Below, piece by piece: positions 1 through 10,119 of a DNA stretch of 64,000 bases. The notes under the pieces are model-generated. The model made no database searches, was not told the origin of the DNA, and saw nothing but the letters and a program-made list of their open reading frames with translations. This DNA is from Enterobacter mori (GTDB lineage: Bacteria; Pseudomonadota; Gammaproteobacteria; Enterobacterales; Enterobacteriaceae): contig NZ_CP104285.1 in the NCBI RefSeq assembly GCF_025244905.1, positions 3,410,001 to 3,474,000 on the forward strand, given 5' to 3'. The position numbers and the translations under genes are program-made. Each line of letters opens with the position of its first letter. Positions within the stretch are counted from its first letter, which is position 1.

Positions 1-748
1 CGCCGCCCAGCGCCTGACAGCGCTTCCCGTGGGCGGACGCGGTCTGGTAAATGTATTCGGCAATCGGCGTGGAGCCGACAAAGCTCACCGCCTGCACGCG
101 CGGGTCGGTCAGGAGGACGTCAACGGACTCTTTATCCCCCTGCACCACGTTGAAGACGCCGTCCGGCAGGCCAGCCTCTTTCAGCAATTGCGCCAGCGCG
201 AGCGCCAGAGAAGGATCTTTTTCCGACGGTTTCAGCACGAAGGTATTGCCGGTCGCCAGCGCAATCGGGAACATCCACATCGGCACCATCGCCGGGAAGT
301 TAAACGGCGTGATCCCGACGCAGACCCCAAGCGGCTGCATCAGCGAGTGGCTGTCCACGCCGGTACCGACGTTCGCCGAGTGTTCGCCCTTTTGCAGATG
401 CGGAATACCGCAGGCAAACTCCACCACTTCCAGGCCGCGGGTCAGTTCGCCCACCGCGTCGGAGAAGACCTTGCCGTGCTCTTCGCTGATGAGGCGGGCC
501 AGGCGCTCCATGTTCTCCTCCAGCAGCGCCTTAAAGCGGAACATCACGCGCGCGCGCTTAAGCGGAGCATGACGCGCCCACGCCGGAAACGCCTGCTGCG
601 CGGCGGCGATCGCCTGCTCCGTTTCCTGTGCCGTACTCATCACCACCTGGCGTATCTGCTCGCCGGTGGCCGGGTTGAAGATCGCCTGAACGCGCTGGCC
701 TGAACCGGTGACACATTCGCCGTGAATAAAATTCGCTACCGTCTCCAT
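1..748 (-). CDS. Methylmalonate-semialdehyde dehydrogenase, CoA-acylating (IolA/MmsA type), 3' end cut by window edge
   Basis: Reading the minus strand from the ATG at 746-748 gives 249 residues with no stop before the window edge. It begins METVANFIHGECVTGSGQRV and contains the family segment ITPFNFPAMVPMWMFPIALA, a KPSEKDPS stretch and a terminal HGKRCQALGG. These match the NAD-dependent, CoA-acylating (methyl)malonate-semialdehyde dehydrogenases, which turn malonate semialdehyde into acetyl-CoA in myo-inositol breakdown (IolA) or methylmalonate semialdehyde into propionyl-CoA in valine breakdown (MmsA). The catalytic Cys lies beyond the edge. GAGAGG precedes the start by about 8 bases. The gene is divergent from an RpiR regulator, which favours the inositol (iol) role, but the rest of the cluster is outside the window, so the substrate stays an inference. 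Confidence 0.9.
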   Translation of the reverse strand, partial: METVANFIHGECVTGSGQRVQAIFNPATGEQIRQVVMSTAQETEQAIAAAQQAFPAWARHAPLKRARVMFRFKALLEENMERLARLISEEHGKVFSDAVGELTRGLEVVEFACGIPHLQKGEHSANVGTGVDSHSLMQPLGVCVGITPFNFPAMVPMWMFPIALATGNTFVLKPSEKDPSLALALAQLLKEAGLPDGVFNVVQGDKESVDVLLTDPRVQAVSFVGSTPIAEYIYQTASAHGKRCQALGG

Positions 749-1040
749 CCTTAACCTCTCGCTGTTGATACGTGACTGTGACCTGAACACTGTGTACTGG
801 ACACTATATATGAAACAAATATTCCATTTTAAGTTGAAATAAAATAAATGATGATTATTGTGATCAAGGATGGATTTTTATGTTAACAGCCAGCACCACT
901 GACGCCGCATGCGCTATTAAGGGATTTCGGGCGAGGAAATGACTGAATTTTCTGTTTCATTTTTGCTGCCAGATGGATGGCCGACATTTAAAAGACGCGG
1001 TTTTGCGTTTAGAATCATCAGACTGTATTTGGGGGATAAG
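749..1040. promoter_or_regulatory. Divergent promoter region between iolA-like gene and RpiR regulator
   Basis: This 292-base gap is AT-rich in its middle (about 805-860) and must hold the promoters for both divergent genes. A short imperfect dyad, GTGTACTGGACAC at 792-804, lies about 45 bases upstream of the dehydrogenase start and is a possible operator. I see no convincing CRP site or small gene. An in-frame upstream ATG at 939 exists for the regulator, but it lacks a ribosome binding site. Confidence 0.45.
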
Positions 1041-1871
1041 ATGACGACAGCAACCAGCCTGAACGAACTGCAGCAGCAAATCCGCGATCGCTACGATAGC
1101 CTGAGCAAGAGGCTGCAGCAGGTCTCCCGCTACGTGCTGGATAACACCAACAGCGTGGCCTTCGATACGGTTGCCGTCATTGCCGAGCGCGCCGACGTGC
1201 CGCCCTCGACGCTGATCCGCTTTGCCAACGCCTTTGACTTCACCGGCTTCAACGAAATGAAACAGCTGTTTCGCATGAACCTGGTGGAGGAGACCGCCAG
1301 CTACAGTGACCGCGCCCGGCTGTTCCGCGAAATGGAGAGCGAGGCCGTGCCGGAAACGCCGCTCGATATTCTACAGGAATTCGCCCGTTCAAACGCCCAG
1401 GCGCTGCAGCAGCTGGCCGCCCGCGCCGAACCGGAAATGCTGGAGCGCGCGGTACAGCTGCTGGCAGATGCCGACACCATATACATCGCCGGACTGCGTC
1501 GTTCCTTTAGCGTCGCGGCCTACCTCACCTACGCCCTGAGCCACCTGGAGTGTCGCCCTATCCTGCTCGACGGCATGGGCGGGATGCTGCGCGAGCAGAT
1601 CAGCCGCATTAAGGCGCGCGACATCGTAGTGTCGATCAGCTTCTCGCCGTACGCGGAAGAGACGGTGATGGTCAGCGAAACTGCCGCCAGCGTCGGCGCG
1701 CGACAGATTGTGATTACGGACAGCCAGATAAGCCCGCTGGCAACATTCAGCGATCTCTGCTTTGTGGTGAAAGAGGCGCAGGTGGATGCGTTCCGGTCTC
1801 AGTCGGCAACGCTGTGCCTGGTGCAGTCGCTGGTGGTGGCGCTGGCGTATCGGTTGGGTGAGGGGAAGTAA
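1041..1871 (+). CDS. RpiR-family transcriptional regulator (probable IolR-like)
   Basis: The protein has 276 residues from the ATG at 1041, which is preceded by GGGGG at 1031-1035, a good ribosome binding site. The in-frame ATG at 939 would add 34 unconserved residues and has no such site. An N-terminal RpiR helix-turn-helix (about residues 1-80, with SKRLQQVSRYVLDN, VAVIAERADVPPSTLIRFANAFDFTGF) is followed by a C-terminal SIS sugar-phosphate-binding domain (about 130-260, with TIYIAGLRRSFSVAAYL and VVSISFSPYAEETV). RpiR regulators sense phosphosugars and usually repress the adjacent catabolic genes. Being divergent from the iolA-like dehydrogenase, it most likely controls that catabolic locus. 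The family call is firm; the ligand is inferred from the neighbour. Confidence 0.88.
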   Translation: MTTATSLNELQQQIRDRYDSLSKRLQQVSRYVLDNTNSVAFDTVAVIAERADVPPSTLIRFANAFDFTGFNEMKQLFRMNLVEETASYSDRARLFREMESEAVPETPLDILQEFARSNAQALQQLAARAEPEMLERAVQLLADADTIYIAGLRRSFSVAAYLTYALSHLECRPILLDGMGGMLREQISRIKARDIVVSISFSPYAEETVMVSETAASVGARQIVITDSQISPLATFSDLCFVVKEAQVDAFRSQSATLCLVQSLVVALAYRLGEGK

Positions 1872-1879
1872 GGAAATAA

Positions 1880-1907
1880 AAACCCCCCTGCACAGGCAGA
1901 GGGGTTT
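1880..1907. terminator. Terminator between RpiR gene and guaA (convergent)
   Basis: The hairpin AAACCCC-CCTGC / GCAG-GGGGTTT lies just after the regulator stop and before the guaA stop on the other strand. A-rich and T-rich flanks make it usable in both directions. Confidence 0.7.
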
Positions 1908-1927
1908 GGGGTTAATTCAGCGGGAAA

Positions 1928-3505
1928 TTACTCCCACTCAATCGTAGCCGGTGGCTTACCGCTGATGTCATACACCACGCGGGAAATACCGTTCACTTCG
2001 TTGATGATGCGGTTAGACACGCGGCCTAAGAAGTCATACGGCAGGTGCGCCCAGTGCGCGGTCATGAAGTCGATGGTTTCCACCGCACGCAGGGAGACAA
2101 CCCAGTCGTACTTGCGGCCATCGCCCATGACGCCGACGGAGCGAACCGGCAGGAACACGGTGAACGCCTGGCTGACCTTGTTGTACAGGTCAGCTTTGTG
2201 CAGCTCTTCAATGAAGATAGCGTCCGCGCGACGCAGCAGGTCGCAGTACTCTTTCTTCACTTCGCCCAGCACGCGCACGCCCAGACCCGGACCCGGGAAC
2301 GGGTGACGGTAGAGCATGTCGTACGGCAGACCCAGTTCCAGACCGATCTTACGCACTTCGTCTTTGAACAGTTCGCGCAGCGGTTCAACCAGGCCCATCT
2401 TCATCTCTTTCGGCAGGCCGCCCACGTTGTGGTGAGATTTGATGACGTGTGCTTTACCGGTTGCGGAAGCCGCAGACTCGATCACGTCAGGGTAGATGGT
2501 GCCCTGCGCTAGCCACTTTACGTCTTCCAGCTTCAGCGCTTCTTCGTCGAACACTTCCACAAACACGCGGCCGATGATCTTACGTTTCGCTTCCGGATCG
2601 TTCTCGCCTTTCAGCGCGTCCAGGAAGCGCTGCTCGCCTTCCACGTGAACGATGTTCAGACCGAAGTGGTCGCCGAACATGTCCATAACCTGCTGGGCTT
2701 CGTTCAAACGCAGCAGACCGTTGTCCACGAACACGCAGGTCAGGTTTTTGCCGATGGCGCGGTGCAGCAGCATCGCGGTCACGGAGGAGTCCACGCCGCC
2801 GGAGAGGCCGAGGATCACCTTGTCATTGCCAACCTGCTGGCGAATACGCTCAACGGCGTCGTCGATGATTTTTGCCGGAGTCCACAGAGCTTCACACTGG
2901 CAGATGTCACGCACGAAGCGCTCCAGCATGCGCATACCCTGACGGGTGTGGGTCACTTCCGGGTGGAACTGCACGCCGTAGAAGCGTTTTTCTTCGTTCG
3001 CCATGATGGCGAACGGGCAGCTTTCGGTGCTGGCAACGGTCACGAAGTCAGACGGGATGGCGGTAACTTTGTCGCCGTGGCTCATCCACACGTCCAGCAG
3101 CGGCTTGCCGTCTGCGGTCAGGGAGTCTTCGATACCGCGCACCAGCGCGCTCTCGGTCACAACTTCTACCTGTGCGTAGCCAAACTCGCGCTCGTTGGAG
3201 CCTTCTACGTGGCCGCCCAGCTGCATTGCCATGGTCTGCATACCGTAGCACACGCCGAATACCGGCACGCCAGCTTCGAACACGTACTGCGGCGCGCGCG
3301 GGCTGTTCTCTTCGGTAGTGCTTTCCGGGCCGCCGGACAGGATGATGCCGCTTGGATTGAATTCGCGAATCTGTGCTTCCGTGACATCCCACGCCCACAG
3401 CTCACAGTAAACGCCCAGTTCACGTACGCGACGCGCCACCAGCTGAGTGTACTGAGAACCGAAGTCCAGGATGAGAATGCGATGTTTATGAATGTTTTCC
3501 GTCAT
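1928..3505 (-). CDS. guaA: GMP synthase (glutamine-hydrolysing)
   Basis: The 525-residue protein has the full family length and collinear identity to E. coli GuaA. It aminates XMP to GMP using glutamine and ATP, the last step of guanine nucleotide synthesis in the cytoplasm. An N-terminal class I glutamine amidotransferase carries the nucleophile Cys in GVCYGMQTM (about residue 86) and the His/Glu pair in QFHPEVTH. The ATP pyrophosphatase domain carries the P-loop-like LSGGVDSSV (about residues 235-243). The C-terminal dimerisation domain ends in PPATIEWE. It lies 69 bases downstream of guaB on the same strand, as the second gene of the guaBA operon, with an intercistronic hairpin between them. 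Confidence 0.98.
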   Translation of the reverse strand: MTENIHKHRILILDFGSQYTQLVARRVRELGVYCELWAWDVTEAQIREFNPSGIILSGGPESTTEENSPRAPQYVFEAGVPVFGVCYGMQTMAMQLGGHVEGSNEREFGYAQVEVVTESALVRGIEDSLTADGKPLLDVWMSHGDKVTAIPSDFVTVASTESCPFAIMANEEKRFYGVQFHPEVTHTRQGMRMLERFVRDICQCEALWTPAKIIDDAVERIRQQVGNDKVILGLSGGVDSSVTAMLLHRAIGKNLTCVFVDNGLLRLNEAQQVMDMFGDHFGLNIVHVEGEQRFLDALKGENDPEAKRKIIGRVFVEVFDEEALKLEDVKWLAQGTIYPDVIESAASATGKAHVIKSHHNVGGLPKEMKMGLVEPLRELFKDEVRKIGLELGLPYDMLYRHPFPGPGLGVRVLGEVKKEYCDLLRRADAIFIEELHKADLYNKVSQAFTVFLPVRSVGVMGDGRKYDWVVSLRAVETIDFMTAHWAHLPYDFLGRVSNRIINEVNGISRVVYDISGKPPATIEWE

Positions 3506-3544
3506 TGACGCTAATTCCGAGGCAAGTGAAACAGATTAAATAAA

Positions 3545-3567
3545 TCGCCCGACACGAGGTCGGGCGA
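3545..3567 (-). other. Hairpin between guaB and guaA
   Basis: TCGCCCGAC (3545-3553) and GTCGGGCGA (3559-3567) form a perfect 9-bp stem with a 5-base loop, directly after the guaB stop. Read on the operon strand it is followed by an ATTTATTT run rather than a full U tract. It may therefore act as a partial terminator or a 3'-end stabiliser setting the guaB:guaA ratio. The structure is read from sequence; the role is inferred. Confidence 0.6.
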
Positions 3568-3574
3568 AGAAAAA

Positions 3575-5041
3575 TCAGGAGCCCAGACGATAGTTCGGGG
3601 ACTCTTTGGTGATCGTCACGTCGTGAACGTGGCTCTCCTGGATACCCGCACCACTGATGCGTACGAATTCCGCTTTAGTACGCAGCAGGTCAATGGTACC
3701 ACAGCCGGTCAGACCCATACAGGAGCGCAGGCCGCCCATCTGCTGGTGAATGATCTCTTTCAGACGGCCTTTATAGGCAACGCGACCTTCGATACCTTCC
3801 GGTACCAGTTTGTCAGCGGCGTTATCGGTCTGGAAGTAACGGTCAGAGGAACCTTTGGACATCGCGCCCAGGGAGCCCATGCCGCGGTAAGATTTGTAAG
3901 AACGGCCCTGGAAGAGTTCGATTTCGCCCGGGGATTCTTCGGTACCGGCCAGCATGGAGCCTACCATCACGGCAGCGGCGCCCGCAGCGATCGCTTTGGC
4001 GATGTCGCCAGAGAAGCGGATACCGCCGTCAGCGATAACTGGAATACCGGTGCCTTCCAGCGCTTCAACCGCGTCAGACACTGCGGTGATCTGCGGAACG
4101 CCCACGCCGGTCACGATACGTGTGGTACAGATAGAGCCAGGGCCGATACCCACTTTCACCGCGCTGCAGCCAGCGTCTGCCAGCGCGCGAGCGCCTGCGC
4201 CAGTTGCAACGTTACCGCCGATGATCTGCAGGTCAGGGTATTTGGCACGGGTATCACGAATACGTTGCAGAACGCCTTCGGAGTGGCCGTGAGAGGAGTC
4301 AATCAGTAGGACGTCAACGCCCGCAGCAACCAGTGCGTCAACGCGCTCTTCGTTACCCGCACCTGCGCCAACCGCAGCGCCGACGCGCAGACGGCCATGC
4401 TCGTCTTTACAGGCGTTAGGCTTACGTTCTGCTTTCTGGAAATCTTTAACGGTGATCATGCCGCGCAGGTGGAAGCTGCTGTCAACAACCAGCGCTTTTT
4501 CAACGCGTTTTTCGTGCATTTTTGCCAGCACCACGTCGCGGGTTTCACCTTCGCGAACGGTGACCAGACGCTCTTTTGGCGTCATGTAAACGCTGACAGG
4601 CTGGTTCAGGTCAGTCACGAAACGCACGTCACGACCGGTAATAATACCGACCAGTTCGTTCTCTTCGGTCACAACCGGGTAACCGGCAAAGCCGTTACGT
4701 TCGGTCAGAGCTTTCACTTCGTGCAGCGTGGTGGTTGGCAGAACGGTCTGTGGGTCAGACACGATGCCGGATTCATGTTTCTTCACGCGGCGAACTTCTT
4801 CTGCCTGACGTTCGATAGACATGTTTTTGTGAATAAAGCCAATGCCACCTTCCTGTGCCAGGGCGATAGCCAGGCGCGCTTCAGTCACGGTGTCCATTGC
4901 CGCAGAGAGCATAGGAATGTTCAGGCGAATGGTTTTCGTCAACTGCGTGCTGAGATCGGCAGTATTCGGCAGAACGGTGGAGTGAGCGGGAACGAGGAGG
5001 ACGTCGTCAAACGTCAGTGCTTCTTTAGCGATACGTAGCAT
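3575..5041 (-). CDS. guaB: Inosine-5'-monophosphate dehydrogenase
   Basis: IMP dehydrogenase oxidises IMP to XMP with NAD+, the committed step to GMP. The ATG at 5041 gives 488 residues, the E. coli length, beginning [24 protein letters not shown] two codons upstream is an unneeded alternative. A TIM-barrel is interrupted by two CBS domains (about residues 95-210, including [19 protein letters not shown]). The catalytic Cys is in [15 protein letters not shown] (about residue 305), and the flap/active-site region includes [11 protein letters not shown]. It is first in guaBA and shares a 158-base divergent region with xseA that carries a PurR box. Confidence 0.98.
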   Translation of the reverse strand: MLRIAKEALTFDDVLLVPAHSTVLPNTADLSTQLTKTIRLNIPMLSAAMDTVTEARLAIALAQEGGIGFIHKNMSIERQAEEVRRVKKHESGIVSDPQTVLPTTTLHEVKALTERNGFAGYPVVTEENELVGIITGRDVRFVTDLNQPVSVYMTPKERLVTVREGETRDVVLAKMHEKRVEKALVVDSSFHLRGMITVKDFQKAERKPNACKDEHGRLRVGAAVGAGAGNEERVDALVAAGVDVLLIDSSHGHSEGVLQRIRDTRAKYPDLQIIGGNVATGAGARALADAGCSAVKVGIGPGSICTTRIVTGVGVPQITAVSDAVEALEGTGIPVIADGGIRFSGDIAKAIAAGAAAVMVGSMLAGTEESPGEIELFQGRSYKSYRGMGSLGAMSKGSSDRYFQTDNAADKLVPEGIEGRVAYKGRLKEIIHQQMGGLRSCMGLTGCGTIDLLRTKAEFVRISGAGIQESHVHDVTITKESPNYRLGS

Positions 5042-5082
5042 GGGCAATATCTCTGACCTGGGTGGTTAAATATTGCCGTGGC

Positions 5083-5126
5083 ATTATACAGAGCGTAACC
5101 GATTGCATCTACACTTTTTTGAAAAA
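5083..5126 (-). promoter_or_regulatory. guaB promoter with PurR box
   Basis: On the minus strand a perfect -10 TATAAT lies at 5083-5088. ATGCAATCGGTTACGC at 5093-5108 fits the PurR consensus ANGCAANCGNTTNCNT at all but the last fixed position, and covers the -35 region, so PurR would block RNA polymerase. An A/T run at 5112-5126 (CTTTTTTGAAAAAA type) sits where an UP element is expected. In E. coli guaBA is known to be PurR-repressed and growth-rate controlled through an UP element. Confidence 0.8.
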
Positions 5127-5169
5127 ATGCTTGCGATCGCCTCTCAGCAGGTTACTATCGACTGAATAA

Positions 5170-6573
<1,404 letters not shown>

Positions 6574-6631
6574 TTCTTCGCCGGTTACTTACTATACTGC
6601 TGCTATTCCCTTTTTTAATAAGGAGAGCAGC

Positions 6632-7651
6632 ATGCCCCATCTTCATAGCGTTATTCCCCCTTATATTCTTCGTCGTATTATCGAAAGCGGTTCCGAGCCG
6701 CAGCAGCGCTATGCCCGTCAGACTTTAACCCATGTCCAGACGCTGATGGCCCATATGCCGGGCAAACCTGCCGCGCCGCACGTGAATAAAGCCGGACAGC
6801 TGGAGCGCGATATTTACGACGCGAAGCAGACCCAGGAGCTGCCGGGTACGCAGGTGCGTTACGAAGGCCAGCCTTCAAACGGCGATGTGGCGGTGGATGA
6901 AGCCTACGATTATTTGGGTATTACTCATGATTTCTTCTGGAAAGAATATCAGCGTGATTCGCTCGATAATAAAGGGCTTATTTTGACCGGCACCGTTCAC
7001 TATGGCCGGGAATATCAGAACGCCTTCTGGAACGGTCAGCAGATGGTTTTCGGCGACGGCGACGGGGAAATATTTAACCGCTTTACCATCGCCATTGACG
7101 TGGTAGCGCACGAGCTGAGCCACGGCGTGACCGAGGCCGAGGCCGGGCTTATCTACTTTGAGCAGTCGGGCGCGCTGAACGAGTCGCTGTCGGACGTATT
7201 TGGCTCGCTGGTGAAGCAATACCATCTGAAGCAAACCGCCGATAACGCTGACTGGCTCATTGGCGAAGGGCTGCTGGCGAAAGGGATCAACGGCAAAGGG
7301 CTACGCTCGATGTCTGAACCCGGCACCGCCTATGACGATCCTCTGCTGGGCAAAGACCCGCAGCCTGCGCACATGAAAGATTTCATTAAAACGCGCGAGG
7401 ACAACGGCGGCGTGCATCTGAACTCCGGCATCCCCAACCGGGCATTTTATCTGGCCGCGACGGCGATCGGCGGCTACGCCTGGGAAAAAGCGGGTTATGC
7501 CTGGTACGACACGGTTTGCGATCGCAATCTGGCGCAGGATGCGGATTTTGAGGCCTTCGCAAAACTGACGATAGCGCACGGAGAGAAACGCTCCGGTGGC
7601 GACGCTGGTGCGGCCATTAAACAAGCCTGGGAACAGGTGGGAGTGTTGTAA
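6632..7651 (+). CDS. Protealysin-like M4 (thermolysin family) metalloprotease
   Basis: This 339-residue M4 protease has zinc ligands in HELSH (His160, Glu161, His164) and Glu184 in GALNESLSD. The second catalytic segment is GGVHLNSGIPNRAFYL. A short N-terminal propeptide of about 50 residues (MPHLHSVIPPYILRRIIESG) replaces the long FTP/PepSY propeptide of thermolysin, and there is no signal peptide. Both traits define the protealysin/grimelysin group of Serratia, cytoplasmic-type proteases that cleave actin and have been tied to host-cell invasion. AAGGAGAG lies 8 bases before the ATG. The stop codon abuts the ATG of the inhibitor gene. In E. coli K-12 this slot between xseA and yfgJ has no such gene. 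Confidence 0.93.
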   Translation: MPHLHSVIPPYILRRIIESGSEPQQRYARQTLTHVQTLMAHMPGKPAAPHVNKAGQLERDIYDAKQTQELPGTQVRYEGQPSNGDVAVDEAYDYLGITHDFFWKEYQRDSLDNKGLILTGTVHYGREYQNAFWNGQQMVFGDGDGEIFNRFTIAIDVVAHELSHGVTEAEAGLIYFEQSGALNESLSDVFGSLVKQYHLKQTADNADWLIGEGLLAKGINGKGLRSMSEPGTAYDDPLLGKDPQPAHMKDFIKTREDNGGVHLNSGIPNRAFYLAATAIGGYAWEKAGYAWYDTVCDRNLAQDADFEAFAKLTIAHGEKRSGGDAGAAIKQAWEQVGVL

Positions 7652-8002
7652 ATGCAGGTTCCGGAACTGACGGATGACGCCGTGGTTGAGCTGGCCCGGG
7701 AAGGCGGCGTCGCTTTTATTCCTAAGCTGAGCGGACAGCGCACCATCGCGCTCTCCTCGCTCAATGAGGCCCAGCGCCAGCGCCTGGTGAGCATCCTGGA
7801 GCAGGCTTTTCCACGCGGCCAGCCGCCAGGACAGGCCTCTTCACCCGGCAGCGGCGACCAGCGCTATTTCCGTATCCAGATTATCTGGACCGGGCAAAAT
7901 CAGGCGCACTACGCCGATATCATCGTGCTGGTGCCCGAGCAGGAAGCGCCCGAGTCGCTGGTCGAACTGTGGCAGAAAGGGGAAGGCTGCGTGTGCGATT
8001 AA
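7652..8002 (+). CDS. Emfourin-type inhibitor of the adjacent M4 protease
   Basis: The 116-residue soluble protein begins MQVPELTDDAVVELAREGGV and has a basic/proline-glycine mid loop (FPRGQPPGQASSPGSGDQR) followed by YFRIQIIWTGQNQAHYADI. It resembles emfourin (M4in), the slow-binding protein inhibitor encoded next to protealysin in Serratia proteamaculans. Its ATG directly follows the protease stop (TAAATG), so the pair is very likely translationally coupled and co-expressed, giving an inhibited complex inside the cell. It ends 2 bases before the convergent yfgJ stop. The identity rests on position, size and recalled family traits, since no alignment could be run. Confidence 0.8.
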   Translation: MQVPELTDDAVVELAREGGVAFIPKLSGQRTIALSSLNEAQRQRLVSILEQAFPRGQPPGQASSPGSGDQRYFRIQIIWTGQNQAHYADIIVLVPEQEAPESLVELWQKGEGCVCD

Positions 8003-8004
8003 CC

Positions 8005-8220
8005 TTAGGCCCGAACAAACTCCACGCGTTTTTTAGAGATAAGACCGTGGCCGTTCTGGCAGAAATAATCCACCGCGCCGCAGGCCTTGAGTACCTGAAG
8101 CGGCTGGTGGCAGTCAGGACAGCGTGCTTCGAGGGGAATATCTTTATTGCAGCTGTCGCAGTGCGCGATACCGTTTTGCGGCTCAAGCTCTGCGTGGCAG
8201 TCCGGACAGGTAATCGACAT
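8005..8220 (-). CDS. yfgJ: Zinc-ribbon protein YfgJ
   Basis: The 71-residue protein matches E. coli YfgJ over its C-terminal two thirds (ARCPDCHQPLQVLKACGAVD onwards). Three CxxC pairs (CPDC, CDSC, CPDC) plus a further Cys and His in DYFCQNGHG suggest two zinc ribbons. Its function is not established. The ATG at 8220 is preceded by AGGAGAGAG; a longer in-frame reading upstream lacks homology. It lies 58 bases downstream of a peptide transporter gene on the same strand and converges with the emfourin gene. Confidence 0.9.
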   Translation of the reverse strand: MSITCPDCHAELEPQNGIAHCDSCNKDIPLEARCPDCHQPLQVLKACGAVDYFCQNGHGLISKKRVEFVRA

Positions 8221-8240
8221 GCTCTCTCCTGTTAAGTTGG

Positions 8241-8265
8241 GCCGGGACAGGATAACTGCCCCGGC
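8241..8265 (-). other. Hairpin between POT transporter and yfgJ
   Basis: GCCGGGACAG (8241-8250) and CTGCCCCGGC (8256-8265) form a 10-bp stem with one G-U pair and a 5-base loop, just downstream of the transporter stop. No U tract follows, so it is probably a processing or attenuation element rather than a strong terminator. Confidence 0.45.
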
Positions 8266-8278
8266 AGGCTGAATAGTA

Positions 8279-9820
8279 TCAGGCTTCCGTAGCCGGTTTA
8301 GTTTGCGCATTTTCCAGCATGCGGCGCACCGGGACAATGAGAACGATCAGTACAGCGGCACAAATCAATAGCGCGATGGAGCAGCGCGCAAAGAGATCCG
8401 GCAGCATATCCAGCTGGTCGGCCTTCACGTGGCCGCCAATCAGGCCCGCTGCCAGGTTACCCAGCGCACTGGCGCAGAACCACAGCCCCATCATCTGACC
8501 GCGCATTCTCTCCGGCGCCAGCAGCGTCATGGTCGCCAGGCCAATCGGGCTGAGACACAGTTCGCCGAGCGTCAGCATCAGGATACTGCCCACCAGCCAG
8601 AACGGCGATACGCCCGCCCCACCGTTGTTCAGCACATTCTGTGCGGCCAGCATCATCAGGCCAAAGCCTGCCGCGGCACACAGAATACCAATAACAAACT
8701 TGGTGATGCTGCTCGGGCGAATGTTCATGCTCGCGAGCTTCGGCCATGCCCAGCTGAACACCGGGGCCAGCAGGATAATAAACAGGGCGTTGATCGACTG
8801 GAACCACACCGCCGGAATTTCAAAATCGCCGATCATGCGGTTAGTGTAGTCGTTGGCAAACAGGTTGAACGACGTTGGCTTTTGCTCAAACGCAGACCAG
8901 AAGAACGCGGCGGAGACCAGAAGGATAAAGCAAACCAGCAGTCGGGCACGCTCTTTGCGATTCAGACCCGCGAAAATGAACAGGTAGATAAAGTACAGCG
9001 CAACGGACGCTGCAATCACGTAGACCAGCACGCTGGCAACTGCCACCGGGTTAATCACAATCACGCCCTGCGCGATCAGCGTCACGATAACTGCCACGCC
9101 GACGGCCAGCGCTACCAGCCATGCGCCCACGCCATTGCGCTTCACTACCGGGCTGTTCCAGGTGGAGTCGAGACCGACTTCGCTGTCATAGCGTTTCATT
9201 GCCGGAACGGCAAACACGCGGAAAATAATCAGCGCCACCAGCATCCCGATCCCGCCGATACCAAAGCCCCAGTGCCAGCCGTGAGTTTTAATCAGCCAGC
9301 CGGAAATCAGCGGTGCGATAAACGAGCCCATGTTGATGCCCATATAGAACAGCGAGAAACCGCCGTCACGACGCGCATCGCCTTTTTTATACAGCGTGCC
9401 GACCATCACCGAGATACAGGTCTTGAACAGCCCAGAGCCCAGCACGATGAACATCAGGCCGATAAAGAACAGGTTGTCGCCCATGATTGCCGAGAGCGCA
9501 ATCGACAGGTGACCGAGCGCAATCAGGATCGAACCGTACCAGACGGCTCTCTGCTGACCGAGCCAGTTATCGGCCAACCAGCCACCCGGCAGCGCGGCCA
9601 GGTACATGGTACCGGCAAAGATACCCACAATCGCCGAGGCGTTTTCACGCGCCAGCCCCATGCCGCCGTCATAAACGGTCGCCGCCATAAACAGGATCAG
9701 TAGCGGGCGAATGCCGTAAAAAGAAAAACGTTCCCACATCTCGGTGAAGAACAGTGAACCGAGTGGATACGGATGGCCGAAGAACGTTCGGCTCTCTTTT
9801 GGATTAACAGAGGATTGCAT
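8279..9820 (-). CDS. POT/PTR-family proton-coupled oligopeptide transporter
   Basis: This 513-residue inner-membrane protein carries the POT signature EMWERFSFYGIRPLLILFM near the N terminus (ExxER motif, essential for proton coupling in the family). It also has the second signature FSLFYMGINMGSFIAPLISGWL and about 14 hydrophobic helices. It imports di- or tripeptides with protons. Sequence and slot differ from E. coli DtpA-D, and it looks more like the DtpT-type branch. E. coli K-12 has no transporter between yfgJ and der, so this is an accessory gene. An upstream region of about 250 bases precedes it. Confidence 0.9.
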   Translation of the reverse strand: MQSSVNPKESRTFFGHPYPLGSLFFTEMWERFSFYGIRPLLILFMAATVYDGGMGLARENASAIVGIFAGTMYLAALPGGWLADNWLGQQRAVWYGSILIALGHLSIALSAIMGDNLFFIGLMFIVLGSGLFKTCISVMVGTLYKKGDARRDGGFSLFYMGINMGSFIAPLISGWLIKTHGWHWGFGIGGIGMLVALIIFRVFAVPAMKRYDSEVGLDSTWNSPVVKRNGVGAWLVALAVGVAVIVTLIAQGVIVINPVAVASVLVYVIAASVALYFIYLFIFAGLNRKERARLLVCFILLVSAAFFWSAFEQKPTSFNLFANDYTNRMIGDFEIPAVWFQSINALFIILLAPVFSWAWPKLASMNIRPSSITKFVIGILCAAAGFGLMMLAAQNVLNNGGAGVSPFWLVGSILMLTLGELCLSPIGLATMTLLAPERMRGQMMGLWFCASALGNLAAGLIGGHVKADQLDMLPDLFARCSIALLICAAVLIVLIVPVRRMLENAQTKPATEA

Positions 9821-10074
9821 AATTCTCCCGAAAGGTATGTGTCGTGCTTGTAAACACCAGCAAGTACGCCGGTCAGTTACGTATCCGACCGATTTTTTAC
9901 ATGTGGCGAAAAATTAGTTAACCATTTGATAACCAGACGCTAGTTTTGTCCAGTACTGGACCCCGGACTTTAAGACGAAAATTCGATGATTGTCTACTTT
10001 TCTGGATTTAAAGATGGTTGGAAGTGAATAGTGATTGACTTCACACAGGGTTAGCAATCGCTGTGAAAGCGCGA
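9821..10074 (-). promoter_or_regulatory. Upstream region of the POT transporter with a 14-bp palindrome
   Basis: This region of about 250 bases holds no gene. GTCCAGTACTGGAC at 9948-9961 is a perfect 14-bp palindrome about 130 bases upstream of the transporter ATG, and could be a regulator site. I recognise no named factor for it. Confidence 0.4.
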
Positions 10075-10103
10075 AAAAAAACCCGCGACAGAGGCGGGTT
10101 TTA
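10075..10103 (-). terminator. Rho-independent terminator of der
   Basis: AAAACCCGC (10078-10086) pairs with GCGGGTTTT (10094-10102) around a 7-base loop. On the der strand the stem is followed by a run of T. It lies 17 bases beyond the der stop. Confidence 0.85.
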
Positions 10104-10119
10104 GTGAGATCGGCAATGT

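Noticed and set aside
29..703. Open frames on the plus strand opposite the iolA-like gene (224 and 173 residues)
   Set aside because: They are antisense to a clearly homologous dehydrogenase, rich in Arg/His/Ala and without a family match or ribosome binding site.
939..1040. Upstream start of the first RpiR gene
   Set aside because: No ribosome binding site at 939, and the added residues are not RpiR-like; the ATG at 1041 has GGGGG before it.
8429..9703. 424-residue open frame opposite the POT transporter
   Set aside because: Composition (Gln, Arg, His) is that of a shadow of a GC-rich membrane-protein gene; no start site or domain.
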